Origin: Eleusine coracana subsp. coracana
Taxonomy: Eukaryota > Streptophyta > Magnoliopsida > Poales > Poaceae
Direction: 5' to 3'
Assembly (NCBI GenBank): GCA_032690845.1
Contig: CM064427.1
Span: 4,847,501-4,911,500, forward strand
Length of the DNA: 64,000 nucleotides
The notes under the pieces are model-generated. The model made no database searches and was not told the DNA's origin. It saw only the letters and a list, made by a program, of their open reading frames with translations. Positions 46,373 to 59,018 of the stretch are shown in pieces (positions within the stretch are counted from its first letter, which is position 1; every line of letters begins with the position of its first letter). Made by a program: the position numbers and the translations under genes.

Positions 46373-47620
46373 TTGCGGTGGCAACCTATTCTCCTTCAAC
46401 GGGGTGGCGGGTGTCTCCGCCTGCGACAACTACCGGTGTAGTGCTGTCAACGAGCCGAGCTCGAGCGAGCTTAGTCACCCTAAGCTCGAGCTCGGTAGAA
46501 ACTCGAGCCGAGCCTAAAATCGGTTCAATCCTAGAGGCAAGCTCGAATTCGGTTCGACTGAAGCTCGGAAAGACTCGAGTTCGACTCGCACAGACTCATT
46601 TATAATCAATCAGAGAGGCTCTCATAGTTCAATCGTAGAGAAATGAACACGAAGACAAGCAGTACATGAGAAGGAAAAGGCAAAAACAATTTAGCATCAA
46701 ATACTTGGTCGTACAAAATTGTGTTGATGCCGCTGGCCCTTCTGCAGCTTGCTGCCATGGAAGAGGACAGATAACACACGCAGGCATGATTCAAGATTAA
46801 AGACGAAGATCTCTGCAGTATGCACTCCATGGTGATTGATGGGTTCAAATCATAGCTAGCGCCGACTAATGCAAGTTGTGAGATCGGCAACTGCTGATGC
46901 TTGACCGGGTTGTGGATGGAAGCTGGTCGACGACGAGCAAGAGAAGAAAGATTGGGAAGCGAGGTCGATAGGATGAATAGGAATGTGGTAAGGGAAGGGG
47001 ACGGCTTGCCTTTTTTTCTCTTCTGTAGCCTGGAGGTGAGTGGTTGGACACTAGTCAATGGACCTTTCCATCCCTCATTTACTGTATACACCGTGAGTCA
47101 AAGATACCCTCTGGCTCGTAATGATCCGCAGCAGAAAAAATAATTGAAACAAGCACGCGGATGAGGGATTGCGCGTGGGAGGTAAAAAATTATACGAGCC
47201 TTGACGAATAGCTCGAGGTTGACTTGTGAAAGCTCGCGAGCTTCAAATTAGGACCGAGCTCGGCTCAATTACCAGACGAGTCGATCTCGAATCAAACTTT
47301 TAGCGAGTCGAGTTCAAGCAACTCGCGAGCCTCGAGATTCGTTGACAGCCCTATGCCGGTGCAGTTGTGATGGTCGCCATCTGGCGTCGGGAGCCGATAG
47401 CGTGGGGCTGCCTGCCGCCCTTCACGATGACACGGTGGTCTGGTCCGTGGACGCGTGAGCTTCAAGGCCGGAGTGCACCTTGACGTAACAGGGAGTCAGG
47501 GACGATTGGTTTCAGTTTCACCCCAGGGTCCCGTGCTTTTGCTGCAGATTAACATGATCTTCAATATGTTTAAGTATAAGTTTTTATCACTTAATCAACA
47601 CTGTCATAATGTGCTGCCTG
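46373..47620 (-). pseudogene. Partial copy of the COP1-interacting-protein-like gene (exon 2 start plus intron 1), split by a hAT element
   Basis: 46373-46438 and 47354-47620 together align with about 52150-52480 of the CIP7-like gene. Shared strings include GCCTGCGACAACT, CAGTTGTGATGG, GTGAGCTTC and CCCGTGCTTTTGCTGC, continuing through the splice acceptor into intron sequence (CACTTAATCAACAC against CACTTGATCAACAC). Intron carry-over shows a DNA-level duplication, not a retrocopy. The reading frame is interrupted by the 915-bp element 46439-47353 and by small indels; no start or other exons are present. No function is expected. Confidence 0.75.
46439..47353. mobile_element. Non-autonomous hAT element, 915 bp, inside the gene fragment
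   Basis: Left end TAGTGCTGTCAACGAGCCGA; the reverse complement of the right end is TAGGGCTGTCAACGAATCTC. Both are followed by runs of GAGCTCG/CTCGAG motifs. The flanks TACCGGTG (46431-46438) and TGCCGGTG (47354-47361) are an 8-bp target duplication with one mismatch, and the intact paralogue (CTGCCGGAGCAG) shows the empty site. ORFs inside (46606-47091 minus, 46901-47143 plus) do not resemble a transposase. Confidence 0.8.
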
Positions 47621-50574
47621 CTGGCCTGTGAGCAGCACCAATGTTGCCACAGTGTCGTGTGCGTTCCCCTTTTTGATTTGTTTCTAGCAAGTGCGTAGTT
47701 TAGATGTCAAATTTCATCAAAATAAAACAAAATCGTTTCCGCGGCCGTGTTCAGGCTTCGGACGGAGTACTACCAAGAAGCCTGAGCTCACCTTTTAGCG
47801 TGAGAACGAATTAGTCCGAGCTTTTCCACTCCGGTGGCAACAAGGAAACAGGAGAACAAGCAATGGCAACATTCTTTTTGTGGTTTCAGCTCTTTTTTTA
47901 TAAAATAAATATTGTTCATCAACAAAAATACAGATTGGTAACCAAACTTTTGAAAAATGTTGCATTAAATACTGGAAAAAAGTTAAGTGTCTTTAATATT
48001 CTTGCTACTCAAGCTTTAAAATAGAAACAAAAATTCATAAGAAAGACAACTATAAGTTAAATTAGGTGTTGGTGTGGACTGCGCTATGAGTCCCGTTGAT
48101 AGTCCGTGGGATGTGATTTTGCGCAGGGTACTTATACATAAGAAGGTATCTCATTACCTAAGAGTGTGACAACATCTTCTTTCTCGCACTTAAGAACCTG
48201 AGCGAAAAAGATCTCTCAATTCCTCATCGGTCTGCTTTTGCTATGCATTCTCTCCCATTCTGATGTTTTAAAAGATCCAGACTTGTTCAATGAAGATGAA
48301 AATAAATTTCTGAACCTAGTGGGGTTCTTGCATTGCCGTTACGAAGAGGCCGACGTTCCTTGGCAGAGCAACTGGTGTTAATGTTGGCGCACACTGATGT
48401 GGATTCAAATGTTGTTCTCATTCATAAGAAGACCGAGTATGAAATGGTCAAATGTCTTAATGTGATGCATCATATGAACTTTTTTCCTAAGATTCAATTG
48501 TGTGCAATATGTATTTTCAAGATGATAATTTAATTGTACATATCACAGTAACATGTCTTGATGATGACACTTTAATACAAAAATTAACTTGCATACATGA
48601 TATTTTACCTATAATGAATTCAATGCTTTTATGGTCCTTGTGTTATCCCTTGTAGCATAATGAAACTTACATGAATAGGTGACTGCACATTCTAACATTC
48701 ATATTTTGTTCCTACTTAAGATTTATTGTAGTAGTATTGCCGTAAACCATATCATCTTTGATAAATAAGTTCTTCCCCTTAGAGATAAAAGAAGAATTTC
48801 AAAGAGGAATATGCAATTTACTAGATGATTGGTTATATATATATAATATTCACTAATTAGGGCCTTCCCTTGGGCCAACATGCTCTCAAGCATGCTATGA
48901 ACTACCAACACCAACTTTAGAATTAGTATAACAAAGTAGTTGAAAATTCTAATATATAATAACAAAATCAAAGCAGTTGTTTTACTAACCAAGATACAAA
49001 AAAATACTAGCTCTCTCTCTCATATACCCAATGTGCTGGTCAATTTATTTTGATAAATATCGCTGATCTGGAATCTTTTCACAAGAAATTTTTATATAGG
49101 TGATTTGATTTTCTATTATCTTGTAACATTTGTTTTCTTCATAAGGTAAGTATTTTGTTTTTTAAGATCCTTCTATAGGTTTCTTATGCATGCATTGCAC
49201 CACGATATTTAACATTGATACCTCATATGTTATGTTATATATAACAATATGCATATGAAACAAATAATTCATAGAAATATATGGAATTTATTATAACACA
49301 ATATCTAAGGTATATACATGGGACAACATATAAGGTATAGGTGGAATTTTCACTGTATATACAAGGTGTATATGTATGTTGGATTTGCTAACACATTGAG
49401 CCAAATGGGATTTGGGTTGGGGCAAGTGTGCCTGACATATATGGGATATGGATATGGATCAAGTAATTGTGGTTTATGAAATTAACTCTATATTATTTTG
49501 GCTGGTTATCAAGCCTCAAGCGCCTCAGATTGTGCTGGTCGTTCATGTAAAATTTTATGTCCTTGCATTCAAAACAAACAACCAATATTCGATGATTATT
49601 TGTTGGCTAATCTTTTCTTTCTCTAAGTCACATTTTAAAGATCAAATCATATAAGATTGAAACATTCTTCTTAATGCCTCGAATATAGAGCAACCTTTGG
49701 CGTTTTAACATACCCCGAGTAGTAGCTAATGTTTCTGGCCTTGGAGGCCGGTCTGGCCACCAAGGAATGTTGTAAAACTGCACGACTTATGTGCAAACTC
49801 TCTATTTCTGCTTACTAATATATGCCGGACTAGTTCTCGATCTTTCAAAAAAAAGAGTCTATTGAAGGTTGTTTTCCTTATTTGGTAGAATATTTTTCCC
49901 AATGCCACACTTTGTGGAACAAATCACATATGTAATAGTAGGAACTGTTTCTTTTTTATCAACACAACATTTTCTTAAGAGGAAAGTGCATGACGATCTT
50001 TAAATTACCATGCGATGCAACAGTGATGACGGCTACTCGTCAGCGGCGTTCTACAAAGGCTAGAGGCTGCACCGGGGCCCCAAATTACTAATTTTGAGAG
50101 TATAGGACTAGATGATATCAGAAGCAAACTTTAGAGAGTTAGATTGCATTTTGAGAGTATAGTGACCTAAATAACACCGGACCTAAGTTTAGAAGTTAGA
50201 ACTGCAATTCGAGGGTACAAGCACTAAGTGACATAGTTAGGCAAGTTTAAGAATGGGCTATGTACTTTTGTTTCTAGCAAATCTTATATGCAACTTAAGG
50301 TGACTTTCTTTTGCGTTGGTTTGATTATAATTGTATGGGCAGAAAAAAAATATGAAATTACCATAATCTCAGTCAGTTGATGCGGCAACACAGACAAAAG
50401 ATTTAACGAAATATAAATTTTTGACAGTGCAAATGCTATCCCACATTCTATATATGTGTATATGCCGCCCTGATACATTAGGGATGAGGGATGAACTTGT
50501 CAAGGTTAGTCGAAGTAACCAGTTTTCTGAAACCCAATAGTTTTATCCAGAGTCCCAGTGTTCAGTGTTCAGCA
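47621..50574. other. Intergenic repeat-rich DNA, including the right copy of the diverged direct repeat (48680-49950)
   Basis: 48060-48350 has an LTR-like look (TATA-like ACTTATACATAAG, then ACATCTTCTTTCTCGCACTTAAG) but no definable ends. 48680-49950 is the partner of 45270-46116 and is longer by scattered insertions. No gene is supported; 50284-50478 and the other frames are AT-rich chance ORFs. Confidence 0.5.
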
Positions 50575-53444
50575 TCAGCTTGCTCTAGACTTGAATGATG
50601 ACAGCGAGAAGAATGACCGATGCACTGCAATAAAAAAGAAAAACATAGTTGGAATTCCGGTAAAATGAACGGGAGGTGCAGACTCTATGAAATATAAGAT
50701 CGAATGCATTTGAAGTTCGTGTCAGTAGAACCTCTTGGTGATTTGGCATGTAGAATAGCTTCCTTCAGCTCATGATTTGCAGGGGACGATGGCGTAAAGC
50801 TTTGCAAGGACCGAACTGAACATATCACAATTCGTAAGCATGTAGATGGTTATGAATCTTACATGCAAAATGATTCAGTGAGACTGACTACCATAAAGGG
50901 CTGAATCTAGGAATTACCGTGTGGAGTGATGACCTGGCTGTTGTCCAGTTCATCTGACACAACAGCATTGGAGTCGGAGGAGCCAGTTCTGGTCTTGACG
51001 GATTCACCTGTTGGCCACTTTCTACTCGTGCTGCGATCACCAGCTTGTGGAGTAGGAACCGTGGAACGCGGCGAACGCTCGACGACAGTGGTGGCAACCT
51101 CGCCAGCCTTGCCATTCTTCTTGCCGAAGTTCAGAAACCGTTTGAGCCCTGCCATCGCGTCCATCGGTGACTGGACGGTGATGGAAACGGTGACGCTGCT
51201 CCCGGTGTTCTTCTCAGTATCCTCCTCATCTGTGTTCTCCTTTGTCCGTGCTGTGTCGGCTACCGGAGATAGATCGGCGGGTGGAGTGGTGGACGAAGGT
51301 AGTGGGCTGCGGAGTGGGGAATTGGTGGCCGAGTTATCGAGTTCTGATCTCTGGGAGAAAGAGGACCGCACATTTGAGTACAGTGATTCAGAGCTGGTCC
51401 TCCGGGACGTTTCCTCTGCATCAGCCATGGGGCTTTCTCCGGCCATGGTGTTGGCTTCTGGTGATGCCATGGTGCCTTCGAAATTGCAGCTGTCGTTTTC
51501 GTCCTGTGACCGTAGTTCACGCTGTGGAGGACAAGGCGATACTTGGGAGGCCCTCGGCGTTTGTTGTTGCTCGCCGCTGTCCCTTTTGATGTACACGTAG
51601 CTCGGTTCGGTGTCGGAGTCGCCGGTGATGTCTGGGCTCCCAGATTTGTCAGAGGACGGGTGAGCATCTCCGTTGTTGCTGCATTTGTTGCCAGCGCTGG
51701 AACTGGCAGGAGAAATCTCGCTGCAGTCGGGTTCATCCTTCGGGGTCACCAGTAAAGACGAGGCAGGCTCGGGTCGTGATCTCCCATGATGAAACAACGG
51801 CTCGGGAACACCAGCACATACTCCCTGATTGTGTTGCGCGTGAACGGTGTCTCCTCTGCTCCGCATTGAGACAGGGTCTTCTCCTACCCTGCACCGTGAC
51901 AATCGCTCTGCTCTGTACTGAACGGTGTCCTCACTGAAACACGGTCTGCTCTGCATCACCCCAATGGCGGCGTCGTCGTCCGGAGAAAGTCGCGGTTCTT
52001 TCACGTTGCTGAAACCGTCGCAGCTCGTCCGCGGGGGCTGGAACCGTGCTGGCCTAGGGCTGGGTCTCTGCCTGACGGACGAGAAGCTGCTGACGTCCTT
52101 GACCATGCTCCTGCTCCGTGACAACGCCGTCCTCGGCCTCGGCGTCGCGGGCGCCATGGACGCCGGTGGCAACCTGTTCTCCTTCCGAGGCGTGGCGGGC
52201 GGCTCCGCCTGCGACAACTGCCGGAGCAGTTGTGATGGTTGCCGCCTGGCGTCGGTGTTTGACAGCCTCGGGCTGGCTGTTGCCGGTGAGGATGGTGCGC
52301 TGGTCCGGGGATGCGTGAGCTTCGTGGCCGCGCTACACCTTGGCGTGACCACAGGGGCGGTTGGTTTCACTTTCACCTCCAGGTTCCCGTGCTTTTGCTG
52401 CGGATTAACATAATCCTGCAGAACATACATGTGCAAGTTCAATTTTTAGCACTTGATCAACACCTTCATCACAACGTTTAGCATTGCAAGAGGACTTTTA
52501 CTAGAGTGATCAAGGAGAACGTGTTCACAGCTTGCGACGTTTTCACTATCATGGATCAAGAAAAAGAGGAATAAAGCCGCGGAACATGTCGTGCCTCTCA
52601 CCGAAAAGCCTTGTGTGCATTACGATTGCTCAACTAGAAATAGCAGATCACAAGAAAGGCACAAAAGTATGCCCACGGGGCAAGGATGATGAGCAGTGGA
52701 ACCAGCCGAAAACATGAAAGTGGTTGCATCTTCCAAAAAGCGTACAAAAACAGGCAGTGCTATGGAGCAAAAACAGTCGAAAAGGCAGCGACACCGAAAG
52801 GCTGAAAAAGATTGAAACTGGCGTAGAATCTTTTTTTCTTGGAAGAAGATGAACAACCGTTCTACGTTTCTCTTAATTTTTTTTAATATCGAAACATGAA
52901 CAGCAATACGAAGCGTTCGCCCGTAAGTTCTACAGCGAAAGTGACCGGAAAAATTGCACGACCAATGCTAAACTGTTTGATGAATTGCACGAACACGAAC
53001 GTGTTACCGTATCATCAGCTAGAAGGAAGAGAAAAAAAAAATGCATCGGAACAAAAATCACGCGAGAGAGTTTACCTGATCTCTGTCATGGCGGCTGGCG
53101 GCCGCGAGCTCGCCGCCGTCGCCGCCGCGCCGGCTTCGGGACCCGGCGGCGCGGTCGAGGTGCGCCCAGAGCGCCTTCATCTCGGCCTCCTTGCACTCCA
53201 TTCGCACGCGCCACTCCTGCCGCAGCCGCTCGTCCCGCCTCCTCACGTACTCCTCGTACCTCCTCCCCCTCCCCGTGCTCTGCTCCTCCTCCTCCTCTTC
53301 CTCCCCACCGCCGCCGGCGCCATCATCGGCGGCGGCGGCGCACGCCCTCTTCTCGGCGAGCCGGCGCTTGTACCCCGCGAAGTCCCGCTCCAGCTCGGCC
53401 GCCTTGGCCCATAGGTCCCCCGCGGTCTCGCTCGCCCGCAGCAT
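50575..53444 (-). CDS. COP1-interacting protein 7-like protein, 4 exons, 666 aa
   Basis: Likely nuclear protein related to the plant COP1-interacting (CIP7) family; biochemical role unknown. Exons: 53444-53076, 52415-50918, 50815-50732, 50624-50575, all GT-AG and in phase, 2001 nt. Exon 1 starts MLRASETAGDLWAKAAELER and carries a charged helix (YEEYVRRRDERLRQEWRVRM, then ECKEAEMKALWAHLDRA), the coiled-coil-like block of that family. Exon 2 is long, Ser/Pro-rich and disordered; near its end is the conserved-looking AMAGLKRFLNFGKKNGK. The last two exons give VRSLQSFTPSSPANHELKEA and a C-terminus HRSFFSLSSFKSRAS, both family-like. It is shorter than the roughly 1000-aa Arabidopsis CIP7 I recall, lacking the N-terminal part. 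The start is the least certain point, since the frame is open further upstream. A partial copy lies at 46373-47620. Confidence 0.75.
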
Positions 53445-55733
53445 GGATGCAGAGGCAGTTTGGACTTGCCGGTAGTACGTGCAAGTGCGACGTGAAGGGC
53501 GCTTTGGACGTCGTGCGGTTTCCACGAGGAGGTGGGTGAGTTGACGGGGTCGTGGCTGCACGGCCGGCGGGGCCGGCTGGAGCATCACTACCGTCGCGTC
53601 TTGGCTCGACGCGTGGCGCCTCGGCTGCTCCGTTCGATGGGCCGTTCTGCTGGGGTACAATGGACAGGCTGGAGGCCCACTCCGTGCGTCTTGGTTGGGC
53701 TGGGTCCAAACTCGTAAGAGCTGATTGGACCAGAACACAAGTGCCAAGGCCGTTGCCCGTTGGACACAACTCCGTTCGATGCCTCTAAGAAAAAACACTG
53801 TTCGATGAGCCCTATTGATGGAATTGTTGAATCTTCTAGAGCTATGGAGTATTTTTTTTGGCCGTGGGTAGAATTTCTTTTAACACAATACTGCTTTATT
53901 AATATTCCGTATGTGCTAAACACAACTACAAGTGAATGAGCAGATATATATATTTTTTAAAAAACTTACACCAAAACATTAAGTGTACATGCTCTAGTAC
54001 AAACAAGGCTTGCAGTGTCCTAGATCCTTTTTTTTTTTATGGACATTAGCACCAGCCACCGGGGAGCCGGGAGGTTGGCCCGGCTAGACCACGCCCGATA
54101 TCCTCATTCCTTGTATGTTTAGTTCAATAGCTGAATCCTATTGATTCTCTTCTTCGTAGTGCCATGCCTGATGGTTACTTTATAGAATCATCTTGTATTG
54201 TTTTTTTACTTTTTTATAATTCTGAATCCAACGCTGTCCTATAGGATGGGCTGATTTTACAGGCCTAGACTTATACAATAGAGGAATGCTTGTCAAAACA
54301 TGGACGCTACATTGTGAAAAGGCACAAAATAAACTAGTCATCAATGAATCATCCTGTGTTATAGTTATGTGCATATCTTAAATTCTGTCTTATTTTATGC
54401 TTTATTACTAAAAGCATGTGTCATATCTTGATAGTTTGCTTTGCATTATGAAATATCACCGTAGCGTTAGCATGGAAAATGTACTATAGTTATGAAAAGT
54501 TATGACCGAAACAATATGTTCACATAAAAGTGTATCAAGTATATTGTAGAATTCCCCTTTGGAGAGAACAAGGGGGTAAAAGAAAATGTTTGGCACACAT
54601 GAGATGTTCTGATTTCCACTTAGCTCTTTTTCGTTTTGTAGTTTCGTGAACAGTTTTTGCAGCTTCGTGAATAATATTTATGATACGATAACTATCAGCT
54701 TGTCCATTCCATCCCTGGTGACATCCATTCTATCACAACAAGGTTTGTTACTTTGATCACAACACTGATCTTCTAATCACTTGAAGTTCTCATATGATAC
54801 CAGTGTATTAACCATAAACTCTCGCACACTGTTGGTACTTGGTAGGCCTGGGAAATGATAGTTGCATATAAAATTTTCTGTTCTGATCACTTGAAGTTCT
54901 CATATGATATGAGTGTATTAATCATAAACTCTTGTATACTGTTGGCAGGCCTAAGAAAATGATTGTTGCATATAAAATTTTCTGCAACACTCTCCCAATA
55001 GAAGCAGTCACTAGTGTTGGACAAAGAATTGACTCATCCTATGCCTCCACAATAGACTGCAATTCATTGGGTTATATTACAAGAATCTAATTTTGAAAAA
55101 AAAAACAACCAAAACATAACGTTATTGATGTATATATGTTGGAATATTTGTTTGTTCTCTATATTCACTACATGCTAATTTTTTTAGTACTAACACGTAT
55201 GGTCATTTGGCCAGCTTTAGAATTACAGCAACGTGGCTACCATTGAAAATCCTGAACATTTGAGACTCTCATTAAGCTTTCATCTAAATGCAAATAATAT
55301 GTTACTCATGTTCGAGAATGGTATGGTGGTAATCTGTAATTCTCGTGGAGAGCCAGTGTTACTTATGAATGTCACTAGGGACAAGAAGTTTTGCAATATA
55401 TACTGTTGAAGGAAGACTAGAGAGTATCCAGGAATGAGGATTTACAGCAGACAAGGTAAGCTTAAACATTTGCCCAGATTCCATGTACATGTTTATTCCT
55501 TTCATAGTTACGAAAATTTGATCTTAGACTTATGTGTATACTCTTCAGATTGCTATAATGGAACAATCAACATATGCAGCACCTACCTTTAATGGAAAGT
55601 CGGTCATGGAGGTATACCATACTCTTGCGTTAAGCTTGACCACACCGCAGTGCTCATGAAGCTCTCACGAATGTCACCGCACTATTTTATAGCAAGGAGC
55701 ATCACAGAATATGTATTGGGAACACAAGCAGTT
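53445..55733. other. Upstream region of the CIP7-like gene and gene-free DNA
   Basis: 53445-53770 is GC-rich and is the likely promoter/leader of the CIP7-like gene. Beyond it, AT-rich sequence with a T tract at 54029-54038 and a local tandem duplication at 54771-54985. I see no gene. Confidence 0.45.
54771..54985. repeat. Tandem duplication, unit about 110 bp
   Basis: TCACTTGAAGTTCTCATATG, a GTGTATTAA(C/T)CATAAACTC block, ACTGTTGG, and TTGCATATAAAATTTTCTG occur in the same order in both units (from about 54777 and 54886). Unit 1 has an extra TACTTGG. Non-coding. Confidence 0.75.
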
Positions 55734-55834
55734 TTATTCATATATGCGTGTGGGTGCATGCCATGTGTGTGTGTGTGTGTGTGAAGGACCGAGCAAGCTG
55801 ACCATCGAGGGAGAGGGGGGGGGGGGGGGGGGGG
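55734..55834. repeat. (TG)n run followed by a G20 tract
   Basis: A short TGTG microsatellite at about 55764-55783, then GAGGGAGA leading into 20 consecutive G at 55815-55834. No gene context. Confidence 0.8.
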
Positions 55835-56628
55835 CGGAGGGGGTGAATGGGAGCCAATTATAATTCTTCACAAGAACTTGGTCTATATCCCGATATAACC
55901 CGAAGCAACCTCTAACTAAATCACTAAGATTACACACACCAATTTATGATATGTTAATCCTAAGGTCGATTCAAGATGATGGTACTTAATGCCGAAGCAC
56001 AGCAGTATTAGAGGGACAAACAAAATCCAACACAATGGAAAAAACAAGTTCAAAACTGAGCAATTCTGGCAGAGTATTGGTAGTGCCGATCAGGTCATCG
56101 ACAATGCCTATCTTTGTCATTGGTAGTGCTGATCCATCGTTAATTCATGACCATCAGCAGTGCCGATCAAGCCCGACAGGGTCGAAACAACAATGATGAT
56201 TCTTGGAGAAAAATACCAAAACCCTATCAAACAAACTAAAAAAAATCACAAAATTAAGACCAAAGGTACACTAGGGGATGGTACAACTCCTCCAAAAGGA
56301 TACACTTTAAAAAATCAAGACATCATCATGAATTTTGGATTCTACCAAAAAGTCTAGGGTTTGGAAGAACTTGGAGAAATCCACGAAATCAAAGGTGGTC
56401 GTGCCTTCAATTCGGTCAAGGACCGTGAAGGATTGTTCTAGCATGTTCTAGCACCACAATTTCTCAAGAAATCCATCATTAACTCATTCACAAAGGAGAT
56501 CGAGAATTCCAAAGAAAATAGCTCCGAATATAGAAAAAAAAAGAAATTCAGGATTTATAGGATGAGATAGAACTTGAGCACGAAAATGAATCTCATATGA
56601 TTGATTAAAACATTCAACATACATACAT

Positions 56629-56704
<76 letters not shown>

Positions 56705-56760
56705 ATGTATATATATGTATATATATATATATACATGTATATGTATATGTATATATATAT
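56629..56760. repeat. Long (AT)n microsatellite with ATGTAT variants
   Basis: About 56641-56696 is uninterrupted AT, flanked by ATACAT and ATGTAT variant repeats on both sides. It is self-complementary and cruciform-prone. Its exact length may be an assembly estimate. Confidence 0.9.
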
Positions 56761-57715
56761 GACTAGAAAGCCACCCTTATCCTTCACTTATTGGAAGACC
56801 AATAGTTGTCTCTCACACAACCTCTCCTCTCCTGTAAAATATGAAGCACACCTTAGCTCTGTCAAAATAAAACCCTAACACATGACTAGGTAGGAAGAGA
56901 TCCACACTCTCCAACAAGTCATACCTCTCCTTATATAGGCCTAGGCAAGTCCTAAAGACCAAACTACCCTTGACCAACAACACACGATCACCTACCACTA
57001 GGGGCAAACTTGTCCAACTCTTTCTCCGTCGCTTGAACGTCATCAGACCCTTCACATATTTGTTTCACCGTGACGCAAGCTTGGTGATGATACCACATGC
57101 ACCACCAATCGCGTCACCGGTTTTGAGGTCCAGACCGAGATACCGCCTTGCATGTTTCTCAAAGCGTAACTTTTTCTTGCTTCTACTGAAATAAGCCTTC
57201 TCGATCTTGATGTGTGTCACCTCATCATGCAATTCTCCTCGTCGGTAAGTCTCTTCTGCTTCCAGTCAATCGGACAACCTTTAGACTTGCACCGACCCCA
57301 ATCGCTATTGACTTGGTCAACGTCGCCGTCTTGATCAACACCATGGTTTTGAAGCTCAGCCGTGAAATCGTTAGTGCTTCTTGTCTCTCAATGTGTATAG
57401 TGTGGATCACCCTTAAATTCACCAGGCTTCTCGATTGTCCGGCCCCAAGTCCCCAACTTGTGCCCGATCCTCTTGCCGTTGACTGCCAAATTAAATCCAT
57501 TAACCTACACAACATGAGACAAGCAAACACGTTTTCCTTCTCCTACAACTTCTCCAACACCTTCACCAACTCCGGTTAGTCATAAACATAATGATGCACA
57601 AACTAATACAATCCTCAAATTACAATATTTCAACCGAAATACCAAACAAACCAACATCAATTACTCATCATAATGTTGCAAACCATGGAACATTTGAACA
57701 TGGTTTCTCAGTATG

Positions 57716-57721
57716 TGTGTG

Positions 57722-57783
<62 letters not shown>
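57716..57783. repeat. (TG)n microsatellite, about 33 units
   Basis: Nearly pure TG dinucleotides interrupted once near the start (GTTGTG). No associated gene. Confidence 0.92.
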
Positions 57784-57785
<2 letters not shown>

Positions 57786-58971
57786 AGCATATTGTAGAAT
57801 ACAAGTGGATTTAGAACATTGTAGAATACCCCTTAGCAGAGAACGATAGGGGTAAAAACAATGTTTGACACACATGAGATGTTCCCGTTTCCACTATAGC
57901 TCCTTTTTAATTTGGAAAATGTGTTCTCGTGTTGATACTGCTGGTTCATGTTTTTTTCTCAATTACCCTATATTGAATAACTATAAGTATCATTGCATTA
58001 TCTCTCAATCGAAAACCGGAATTCCTTTTTCTCTCAAACATGCTCAAAATCAACAACCAATGGGCTCAGATCAGACATTGTGTCCATTTCGGCGGTGCCC
58101 ATTCGACTGCATGATCACCGAGCTCTTGTTCACATGCTTCCCAAGGCTCCAACATCCAGTTGATCAGCTTGAAACATACTGAAAAATATGTGAACCCATC
58201 ACCCCTCTCACCCTTTCCCAGGACAAATCTCGTTGAAGTCCTAGCTGTCCATCCCTGCTCCTCCCACAGCCGCCACCCAAAGTCCACCTCTAGAGGCCAG
58301 AGCAACATTCATGAGCGTCCGTCCATGGGTGTACTAACAAAAAACACGCTACATGGCTAGGAATGCCTCATCGAATTTGAGGGGGGCAGTAGTCACTGGC
58401 AGTTCAGACGATGCCCGCGTCTCTTGGTCAGCGTCCTCGGCACACTGGAGGTCTTGCCGGTTAGCGGCGGCAACACCTTGAGCAAGCTTATGCGCCGTGA
58501 GATAAGCAGGCTGAATTTGTCGCGTTTTGATGCTACCTTCTGCACCGAGAAGTTCCGGTGCTTCAAGCTGCAGGTCAGTGGCCATGTCCTGCACGTCCCG
58601 TAGCAGAAGGTAGGTGACGCGGCCACCCTACCATAAATCTTACTCTTTAAACACGTATGGAATGTGAGCTTCCGTATTCTTGCTGTTTAAACACTCCGAG
58701 ATTGCTGGAGAATTTCACTACTACAAAAGTAACTTCTAGTGGCAAACGCCAGTTGCGAGCTCTTTGATCTTTGCCACTACAAATCAGCTTTGATTGTCCG
58801 CTAATAAAAACACCCCCGAAGCCCAAAAACTCTCAGCCCACATCTTCATATGTAAAAAACTCACCAACTGCACACAGTTGGACATGCGGTCAATATCAAA
58901 TTCCGGTCTTCCTCAAGCTTCTCCAACTGTGCCCATGTTCGAGACCTGTGTGTGTGGGCGTGCGCGCGCGC

Positions 58972-58973
<2 letters not shown>

Positions 58974-59016
<43 letters not shown>
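58974..59016. repeat. (GA)n microsatellite
   Basis: About 21 GA units following a GTGTGTG and GCGCGCG stretch. It lies between two copies of the diverged repeat family. Confidence 0.92.

Positions 59017-59018
<2 letters not shown>

Noticed and set aside
46606..47091. 161-aa ORF as a possible transposase inside the hAT element
   Set aside because: No hAT dimerisation or BED-finger features; too short.
48060..48400. Possible LTR with promoter-like motifs
   Set aside because: No TG/CA ends, target duplication or partner LTR could be defined.
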